In this document: positions 58,119-64,000 of the stretch, piece after piece
Numbering within the stretch: the stretch's first letter is position 1
Layout of the letters: each line of letters opens with the position of its first letter
Assembly (NCBI GenBank): GCA_964346815.1
Contig: CAYFWF010000068.1
Location: forward strand, 248,001-312,000
From: CAYFWF01 sp964346815
Lineage (GTDB): Bacteria; Acidobacteriota; Aminicenantia; Aminicenantales; Aminicenantaceae
Reading direction: 5' to 3'
Length of the DNA stretch: 64,000 bases
The notes under the pieces: model-generated
Databases searched by the model: none
What the model was told of the DNA's origin: nothing
What the model saw: only the letters and a program-made list of their open reading frames with translations
Program-made: the position numbers and the translations under genes

Positions 58119-60497
58119 ATGCTATGGCATTATTTAAAAGTAATCTGGAGGAATCTCAAGAGATATAAAGGGTATACTTTTATAAATATTGTGGGACTCG
58201 CCGTAGGCTTGGCCTGCTGCATTCTTATCCTTCTCTGGGTTCAGGATGAACTCAGCTATGACAAGTTCCACACCAATGGAGACGAGCTTTACAGGATCGT
58301 CACAGAGTGGAGAAAGACAGAACCTGCCATCCATTATTGGCCGGTATGTGCGCCGCTTGCTCCTGCGCTCAAGGAGGCATATCCTGAAATCATCAGAGCT
58401 GCACGCTTCACCAGGTTGAGGAGAGGCCAGTTGGTAAAGTTTGGTGAAAAGAATTTCACTGAAGATCAGATTTGCCTGACCGATCCTGATTTTTTCGAGA
58501 TGTTTTCTTTTCCGTTCATCCAAGGCGATTCTCACAAAGCTTTGCCTCATCCAGACTCTATCGTTTTGACCGAGGAAATGGCGGTCAAGTATTTTGGAAC
58601 GAAAGATCCTGCAGGAAAGACCCTCACCATCAATAATGAATTCGACTTCACAGTGACAGGCGTCATAAAAAACATTCCTCATAATTCGCATCTCCGATTC
58701 GATTTTCTCCTTCCTTTTGTCAGGATCGAGGACTTTGAAAAAGCGTGGGCTGTGCTGGACAACTGGACCCTGAATGGTTTTGCTGCATACATTCAGCTCG
58801 AAGAGAGCGCATCGGCAGCAGCACTGATGGATAAAACCGCCAATTATCTCCAGAAGAAAGTCCCGGAATCTAAAGACGTTCTCTATCTCCAGCCCTTAAG
58901 AGATATCCATCTGTATTCCTCGCATATCCAGTTCGGCATCGAAGGACAGGGAGATATCAAATATGTCTATATCTTCTCTATTGTCGCATTCTTCATCTTG
59001 ATTATCGCCAGCATAAACTTCATGAATCTGGCCACGGCTCGGTCATCCAATAGAGCCAAGGAAGTGGGATTGAGAAAAGTGGTTGGGGCAAAAAGAACCC
59101 AACTCATAAGACAGTTCTTTTCTGAATCCATCGTCATGGCCTTTTGTTCCTTGACCCTGGCTGTGGTCCTGGTAGAGCTGTTTCTTCCTGTATTTACAAA
59201 TTTGTCAGGAAAACCACTTACCCTGGATTTGTCCACCCATATAAATATTTTGTCAGCAATCGTTTTTTTAACACTGTTTACAGGATTTCTCTCCGGTTCC
59301 TATCCCGCGCTTCTTCTTTCTTCTCTGCGGCCCGTCAAGATCTTGAAAGGGATCTCAAAGTCAGAAGCTCAAGGTTATTTATTCCGAAAAATCCTGGTGG
59401 TTTCACAATTTTCCCTTTCCATCCTGCTCATCATCTGTACCACCGTTGTCTCCTATCAAGTTGGATTTATGAGAAATACAAAGCTGGGTTTCGATAGGGA
59501 GCATGTGGCTTATTTTCCCATAAGAGACGAACTCGTGCCGAAGTATGAAGCTTTGAAAAGCGAACTGATAAAAGATACAGGGATCAAGAATGTAACCGCA
59601 TCATCGAACCTTCTGACTTCTGGTGTGATCCTGACGACAGATAAAGTGAGTTGGGAAGGAAAAAATCCAGATGACATCGTTGTTTTAGAGGTGACATCTG
59701 CAGGGTATGATTTTATCGAGACGTTCAACATGGAGATGGTTAAAGGAAGAAGTTTCTCCAAAGCGTATTCATCAGATGAAGAAAATGCCGTGGTGATCAA
59801 CGAGGCGGCTGAGAGGATCATAGGGATAGAAGACCCGGTCGGAAAGCAGTTGGTTTTTGGAGAATCGAGCGTCACCATAATCGGAGTGGTGAAGGATTAT
59901 CATTTCAAATCCCTGCACAGTGAGATCGAACCTTTGGTGTTGGCCATCATTCCCGGTTTGTATAGATATGTATTTGTCAAGTTGGACTCAGGAGATATCC
60001 CTGCCAGCCTTGCCAATATCGAGGCAACGTGGAAGAGATTTTTCCTCGATACTCCCTTCGAATATCACTTTCTTGACGAGGCTTATGATAAGCTCTATCG
60101 ATCTGAACAACGGATGGGCTCTCTGTTCAATACCTTCACTATTCTGGCCATAGTGATTTCCTGTCTCGGTTTGTTCGGCCTGGCTTCCTTCATGGCCGAG
60201 AAGCGCACCAAAGAAATAGGCATCCGCAAGGTCTTGGGAGCATCCATCGCAGGAATCGTAATATTGTTGAACAAACAATTCACCAGATGGGTCCTTATGG
60301 CAAATGTCATTGCATGGCCCATAGCCTATTATGCGATGTCCAGGTGGCTGCAGGGCTTCGCCTACCGCATACATCTTGAAATCTGGACTTTTGCCATGGC
60401 AGCTCTGACAGCTCTGGTGATTGCAGTGGCGACTGTAAGCTATCAAGCGTTTAAATCTGCAACAGCCAATCCTGCAGAGGCATTACGATACGAATAA
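58119..60497 (+). CDS. ABC permease (FtsX/MacB double module)
   Basis: The ATG at 58119 has GAGGAGG 5 nt upstream, which sets the start against a frame extension to 58026. 792 residues with the same double-module plan: VIWRNLKRYKGYTFINIVGL, VTGVIKNIPHNSHLRFDF, SINFMNLATARSSNRAKEVG, SCLGLFGLASFMAEKRTKEI and the end TANPAEALRYE. It is followed 20 bp later by a small unknown gene and then the relic of a further permease. Confidence 0.94.
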   Translation: MLWHYLKVIWRNLKRYKGYTFINIVGLAVGLACCILILLWVQDELSYDKFHTNGDELYRIVTEWRKTEPAIHYWPVCAPLAPALKEAYPEIIRAARFTRLRRGQLVKFGEKNFTEDQICLTDPDFFEMFSFPFIQGDSHKALPHPDSIVLTEEMAVKYFGTKDPAGKTLTINNEFDFTVTGVIKNIPHNSHLRFDFLLPFVRIEDFEKAWAVLDNWTLNGFAAYIQLEESASAAALMDKTANYLQKKVPESKDVLYLQPLRDIHLYSSHIQFGIEGQGDIKYVYIFSIVAFFILIIASINFMNLATARSSNRAKEVGLRKVVGAKRTQLIRQFFSESIVMAFCSLTLAVVLVELFLPVFTNLSGKPLTLDLSTHINILSAIVFLTLFTGFLSGSYPALLLSSLRPVKILKGISKSEAQGYLFRKILVVSQFSLSILLIICTTVVSYQVGFMRNTKLGFDREHVAYFPIRDELVPKYEALKSELIKDTGIKNVTASSNLLTSGVILTTDKVSWEGKNPDDIVVLEVTSAGYDFIETFNMEMVKGRSFSKAYSSDEENAVVINEAAERIIGIEDPVGKQLVFGESSVTIIGVVKDYHFKSLHSEIEPLVLAIIPGLYRYVFVKLDSGDIPASLANIEATWKRFFLDTPFEYHFLDEAYDKLYRSEQRMGSLFNTFTILAIVISCLGLFGLASFMAEKRTKEIGIRKVLGASIAGIVILLNKQFTRWVLMANVIAWPIAYYAMSRWLQGFAYRIHLEIWTFAMAALTALVIAVATVSYQAFKSATANPAEALRYE

Positions 60498-60517
60498 TAT
60501 AAGAAAGGAGACATAAT

Positions 60518-60802
60518 ATGAGAGAAGTCGTGCTTCAGATACCGACTCTGGAATCCGAACAGAACATCGACATCGAAGTAAAGATCAACGGGAAGAAAAG
60601 AACCATGCATTACAGAGTCGAGATCATTGCTTGGGAAGATTACGATGGAGAATCAGCAGACAAAGTGGACGTGATCAAAAGAGTCATTAGAGAATATGAC
60701 AAAAACTGGCGCTTGATCGAAATCGGTATGCCCACAGAGACACACATTCCCATCATGTTTCGGAAAAGAGGAGAAGTGAGGATAGACAGCGCCAATGCTT
60801 AG
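60518..60802 (+). CDS. Small protein of unknown function (94 residues)
   Basis: AAAGGAG 7 nt upstream of the ATG supports translation. The product is soluble, rich in charged residues and beta-strand-like alternation (MREVVLQIPTLESEQNIDIE), with no cysteine pairs or signal. No family is recognised. It lies between a permease and the remnant of another, and 135 bp before the second ABC ATPase, so it may be an accessory of the exporter. Confidence 0.65.
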   Translation: MREVVLQIPTLESEQNIDIEVKINGKKRTMHYRVEIIAWEDYDGESADKVDVIKRVIREYDKNWRLIEIGMPTETHIPIMFRKRGEVRIDSANA

Positions 60803-60816
60803 AAGCTGCACGGGCT

Positions 60817-60880
60817 ATGAGCTTCCCAAGTAAATAGAGCCGCCTTTGCCAATCCAGCAGAATCCTTGAGGTATGAATAG
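60817..60880 (+). pseudogene. 3' relic of a fourth FtsX/MacB permease
   Basis: Reading from 60827 gives QVNRAAFANPAESLRYE and a stop at 60878-60880, clearly the C-terminus of this permease family (compare SATANPAEALRYE and SALANPVESLRYE of the neighbours). Upstream, ATG-AGC-TTC continues the match (equivalent to the VSYQ turn) if one extra C at 60826 is removed. Everything further upstream is gone, replaced by the 94-residue gene ending at 60802. This is the scar of a deleted tandem copy. Confidence 0.75.
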
Positions 60881-60937
60881 AATAAAAATGCAATCCACGG
60901 TAAAATATCAGAGAACACTCTGAATTTGGAGAATGAC

Positions 60938-61606
60938 ATGATTAGAATGAAAGACATCAACAAGTACTATTCAACGGGATTTGTAAAGACTTTTGTTCTG
61001 CGCAACATCGATCTCGAGGTCCAAGGAGGAGAGTTTTTGACCGTAATGGGACCTTCAGGAGCGGGAAAGTCCACACTGCTGCATATCCTGGGGATGCTGG
61101 ATACACCTTCCAGTGGAGAATACTTTTTTTACGACAGACCTGTTCACAGGATGAGTGAAAGGCAGCTCTCTGACCTTCATAAAAATCATATCGGTTTTGT
61201 CTTCCAGAGCTACCATCTGATCGACGACCTGACAGTTTATGAAAATCTGGAAACGCCGCTTCTCTACAAAAAAGTCAAAGGCTCTGAAAGAAAAGGCAAA
61301 ATAGCCGATATGCTCGATAGATTCCACATGGTGGCTAAAAAGAATCTTTTTCCCAATCAACTCTCTGGCGGCCAACAACAAAAGGTTGCTGTTGCCAGAG
61401 CCATCATCATAGATCCGAAGCTCATACTCGCCGACGAACCGACCGGAAATCTGAACACCAAGGAAGGCGAAGAGGTTATGGATCTTTTGAAGGAGTTGAA
61501 TGAAAACGGCACCACCATCATTCAGGTCACTCACTCAGAAAAAAATGCTTCGTACGGCCGAAGAATCATCAATCTGCTCGATGGATGGATTGTGGATGAA
61601 CCTTGA
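60938..61606 (+). CDS. ABC transporter ATPase, MacB/LolD type
   Basis: The ATG at 60938 has GGAG 6 nt upstream; a TTG at 60926 includes it. 222 residues with Walker A GPSGAGKST, Q-loop FVFQSYHLIDDLTVYENL, signature LSGGQQQKVAVARAI, Walker B LILADEPTGNLNT and switch VTHSEKNASYG. It is a paralogue of the ATPase at 45786. It precedes tolC by 30 bp and probably energises the permeases at 55600 and 58119. Confidence 0.96.
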   Translation: MIRMKDINKYYSTGFVKTFVLRNIDLEVQGGEFLTVMGPSGAGKSTLLHILGMLDTPSSGEYFFYDRPVHRMSERQLSDLHKNHIGFVFQSYHLIDDLTVYENLETPLLYKKVKGSERKGKIADMLDRFHMVAKKNLFPNQLSGGQQQKVAVARAIIIDPKLILADEPTGNLNTKEGEEVMDLLKELNENGTTIIQVTHSEKNASYGRRIINLLDGWIVDEP

Positions 61607-61636
61607 ATCCAGAAATGATCCATAAGGAGGATGAAA

Positions 61637-63202
61637 ATGATGAAAAAGATCAAATGTATAAATCTTCTTTTAGTTCTGATCTTCCCCTCGCTGATGTGGG
61701 GACAGCAGGCAGAAAAGCACCTGTCTCTCAACGATTGTATCGTTGGGGCCATGAAGAACAATCTGGGTTTGGCTGTGGAAGTCTTGAATCCTCAGATAGC
61801 CGATATATCCGTCGCTCAAGCCAAGGAAATCTTTTTCCCCAGCCTAACCTTCGGATACAACAGACAAAAAACAGAAACACCGGCATTTTCTTGGCTCGAT
61901 GCAGCAGACCAGGTTATAGAGAGATACAATGATTATTCTGCCCAGCTCACTCAGCTCATACCCACTGGCGGGCGTTTCTCAGTTGATCTGTTTACCTACA
62001 AAAACAACACAAACAGGAAGTTCCAGGAAATCAATCCTCTTTACTGGAGCCGATTGAGGTTCAGCTTCACCCAACCCCTTCTGAAAAATTTTGGTTTAAA
62101 AGTGACCAGGCGTGAAATCATAGTGGCGCAGAATAATACAGAAATATCGGAGAGCCGGTTAAAAGAGGCCCTCTTAGCTACGATCTATGACGTGGAGGAA
62201 GCCTACTGGAATCTTGTCTACAGCATCGAAAACCTCAAGGTCATGCAGTCCTCTTTAAATCTTGCTCGTGATTTGCTCGCCAAGAACAAGAGAGAGGTGG
62301 AAGTCGGTATGCTGGCACCCATAGAAGTCCTGAGTGCCCAGTCCGAAGTCGCCAGCCGAGAAGCGGACATCTTGCAAGCTGAAGCTTTGATCAAGAGCAA
62401 TGAGGACCGGTTGAAAACGATCTTGAATTTAGCGGCTGAAGAAGATATCGACATGATAAAAATCATTCCAACCGATACGCCATCATATGAAGAAAGGGAG
62501 GTCAGCCTGGAAGAAGCACTGGCCATTGGATTGCAGAAGAGGCCCGATTTGCAGGCGAGCCGGATAGATCTGAAAAATAAAGATCTAGACGTGAGTTATG
62601 CTAAAAATCAGCTCCTTCCAGAAATCAATTTGCAGGCTGCGTACTGGAGCCCCGGAATATCGGGAACACAAATTTTCTACAAGGATGGCAATCCTCTCAC
62701 AGAAGTCATCGTTGGTACATTACCTGGAGAAGCCTCCGATGCATTAAAGGATGTTTTTGATTTCAAATACAACAACTGGGGTGTTGGTTTGACGCTTTCC
62801 ATTCCCATAAATTCTGTTTTTTCCAGGGCACAATACGCTCAGGCCAAGGCCAGCAGAGAGCAGGCAGAATTGAGTCTGAAAGACCAGGAACAGCAGGCCT
62901 TCCTAGAGATCAGAGATGCAGTAAGAGATGTCCAGACAAATTACAAGCGGATCCAAGCCTATAAGGTTGCAAGAGAGCTGGCAGAGGAAAAGTTAGATGC
63001 TGAAGAAAAAAAACTCAAGGTAGGGCTCACTACGAACTATCTCGTGCTCCAGCATCAAAGAGACTTAGCTAATGCCAGGAGTGCAGAACTCAGAGCCATC
63101 ATCGATTACAATCTTTCCTTGGGAGCTTTGGATAGAGCTTTAGGAATGACTTTGGATAAAAGAAATATCAAAATGACCCAAATTTGGTCATCTGCCGAGT
63201 AA
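61637..63202 (+). CDS. TolC-family outer-membrane efflux protein
   Basis: AAGGAGG lies 6 nt before the ATG at 61637 (an ATG at 61631 abuts it and one at 61640 is also possible). About 521 residues: signal peptide (KIKCINLLLVLIFPSLMWG), then two outer-membrane efflux repeats with long alpha-helical stretches (for example DVEEAYWNLVYSIENLKVMQ and the matching AVRDVQTNYKRIQAYKVARE) and short beta segments. It supplies the outer-membrane duct for the fusion protein and ABC components in this region. Confidence 0.93.
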   Translation: MMKKIKCINLLLVLIFPSLMWGQQAEKHLSLNDCIVGAMKNNLGLAVEVLNPQIADISVAQAKEIFFPSLTFGYNRQKTETPAFSWLDAADQVIERYNDYSAQLTQLIPTGGRFSVDLFTYKNNTNRKFQEINPLYWSRLRFSFTQPLLKNFGLKVTRREIIVAQNNTEISESRLKEALLATIYDVEEAYWNLVYSIENLKVMQSSLNLARDLLAKNKREVEVGMLAPIEVLSAQSEVASREADILQAEALIKSNEDRLKTILNLAAEEDIDMIKIIPTDTPSYEEREVSLEEALAIGLQKRPDLQASRIDLKNKDLDVSYAKNQLLPEINLQAAYWSPGISGTQIFYKDGNPLTEVIVGTLPGEASDALKDVFDFKYNNWGVGLTLSIPINSVFSRAQYAQAKASREQAELSLKDQEQQAFLEIRDAVRDVQTNYKRIQAYKVARELAEEKLDAEEKKLKVGLTTNYLVLQHQRDLANARSAELRAIIDYNLSLGALDRALGMTLDKRNIKMTQIWSSAE

Positions 63203-63269
63203 TCGCCTCCTTTCCTGTCTCTCTCTCATCCTGTCTAACGTGGAAACGTTTGCCCCTCTTTTGACATTT

Positions 63270-63298
63270 TTGCTATATATCGAAGTCTGGAATATAAT
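63270..63298 (+). promoter_or_regulatory. Sigma-70-type promoter for the TldD-like gene
   Basis: TTGCTA (63270-63275), 17-bp spacer, perfect TATAAT (63293-63298), 30 bp upstream of the ATG at 63329. Confidence 0.5.
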
Positions 63299-63328
63299 AA
63301 ATAAAATCTTAATCGAGCGAGGTCAAAC

Positions 63329-64000
63329 ATGAAGAGATTTAAAGATTTTTTCGTTGAAGACATTCCCCGAAGGAAATTTCTCCAGATGAGTTTGAAAGGT
63401 GGAGTGGCTCTGGCTGCAACGCCTGCCCTCATGACCCAGCTTCTCTCCTGTAAAAAGGCGGATACGGTGAGTCCAGAATTGAGCCTGGATCCTGAGGTTT
63501 ATAACAAGACGATTCGGAAAGCCTTGGAAAAAGGGGGAGAATTCGCAGATATTTATGTAGAGAATCGGATATCCAGGAATATCATCATGGAGGAGTCCAA
63601 GTTCAAAAGTGCCGTATTCGGCATCAGTCAAGGAGCGGGAGTACGGGTCATTTCTGGGGATAAGACTGGATTCGCCTATACTGACGAGATCACAGAAGAC
63701 AACCTTTTAAAGGCCGCCGAAGTTGCATCTTATGTGGCACAGGGAAGGGAAAAAATCGAGCCAGAAGATGTTAAGGAGCAGAGCAGGGAATCATTCATTA
63801 CCGTCGAACTTCCCCTTGAAGAAATTGCCGATGAGAAACGGTTGGAAGTCATGCAGCGGGCAAATCAGGCTGCTTTGGACTATGATCCGAAAATTCGAAT
63901 GGCATCCATCAGTTATTATGATGAAATCAGGGGAAGAACGATTGCTAACAGCGAAGGGCTCCTGCTCAGCGATGAGCTGCCCTTGCTGTTTTTTATCGTT
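63329..64000 (+). CDS. Exported TldD/PmbA-family protein (3' end beyond window)
   Basis: 224 codons to the window edge. GAGG lies 8 nt before the ATG. The N-terminus carries a twin-arginine motif (PRRKFLQMS, R14-R15), a hydrophobic stretch and a lipobox-like LLSC (Cys41), suggesting a TAT-exported lipoprotein. The following part matches the TldD N-terminal domain: ALEKGGEFADIYVENR, GISQGAGVRVISGDKTGFAYTDEIT and ANSEGLLLSDE. The catalytic HExxxH of TldD would lie beyond the window. TldD/PmbA are normally cytoplasmic proteases, so export is unusual. Confidence 0.85.
   Translation, partial: MKRFKDFFVEDIPRRKFLQMSLKGGVALAATPALMTQLLSCKKADTVSPELSLDPEVYNKTIRKALEKGGEFADIYVENRISRNIIMEESKFKSAVFGISQGAGVRVISGDKTGFAYTDEITEDNLLKAAEVASYVAQGREKIEPEDVKEQSRESFITVELPLEEIADEKRLEVMQRANQAALDYDPKIRMASISYYDEIRGRTIANSEGLLLSDELPLLFFIV

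Noticed and set aside
1..64000. CRISPR arrays, insertion sequences, prophage or integrase genes, rRNA and tRNA genes
   Set aside because: I looked for regularly spaced repeats, transposase motifs and cloverleaf structures on both strands and found none I could support.

Overview
The window reads as a bacterial chromosome segment of moderate GC content from a Gram-negative, anaerobic or respiratory organism. Outer-membrane proteins, a BamD-like lipoprotein, TolC, multiheme cytochromes and TAT substrates all point to a two-membrane cell. Large FtsX/MacB permeases with a PadR regulator, a K+-type membrane pyrophosphatase and a short complex I operon remind me of Candidatus Aminicenantes or relatives of Acidobacteriota. 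That placement is an inference from gene content; no rRNA is present to settle it.

Layout. 1-11.5 kb (minus strand): nusA (cut by the window edge), membrane pyrophosphatase, miaB, a Cys-rich redox protein, recN, an exported subtilisin, an outer-membrane protein, a BamD-like TPR lipoprotein, a sugar-nucleotide epimerase and a PASTA protein. 11.9-13 kb: threonine aldolase. 13-21.7 kb (minus): a respiratory operon encoding a 7-heme cytochrome, a four-cluster ferredoxin, NrfD, a molybdopterin-family subunit, a TolB-like propeller, a 6-heme cytochrome and an HdrD-like Fe-S oxidoreductase. 21.8-26.9 kb: an outer-membrane protein, dihydrolipoamide dehydrogenase and a large alkaline-phosphatase-superfamily lipoprotein. 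27-34.5 kb: nuoABCDEFGHI without nuoJKLMN. 34.5-41.4 kb: two metallo-beta-lactamase-fold enzymes, a 58-residue TRASH-like metal-binding protein, membrane proteins and an exported M1-type metallopeptidase.

41.4-63.2 kb is the most interesting part. It is a dispersed ABC export system: membrane fusion protein, two ATPases, three full-size FtsX/MacB permeases plus the 3' relic of a fourth, TolC, two small unknown proteins and a PadR regulator. It is interleaved with two sigma-54 two-component systems and a glutamate dehydrogenase. I can read sigma-54 (-24/-12) promoters in front of the fusion protein, the PadR gene, the second permease group, glutamate dehydrogenase and, divergently, the first response regulator. 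Three of these carry the same tandem pair of TGTTC/GAACA dyads, always 21 bp apart start to start. At two of them the pair sits at identical distance from the promoter. This indicates one NtrC-type activator coordinating the exporter, and makes the cluster a small self-contained sigma-54 efflux regulon.

The window ends inside an exported, probably lipid-anchored TldD/PmbA-family protein.
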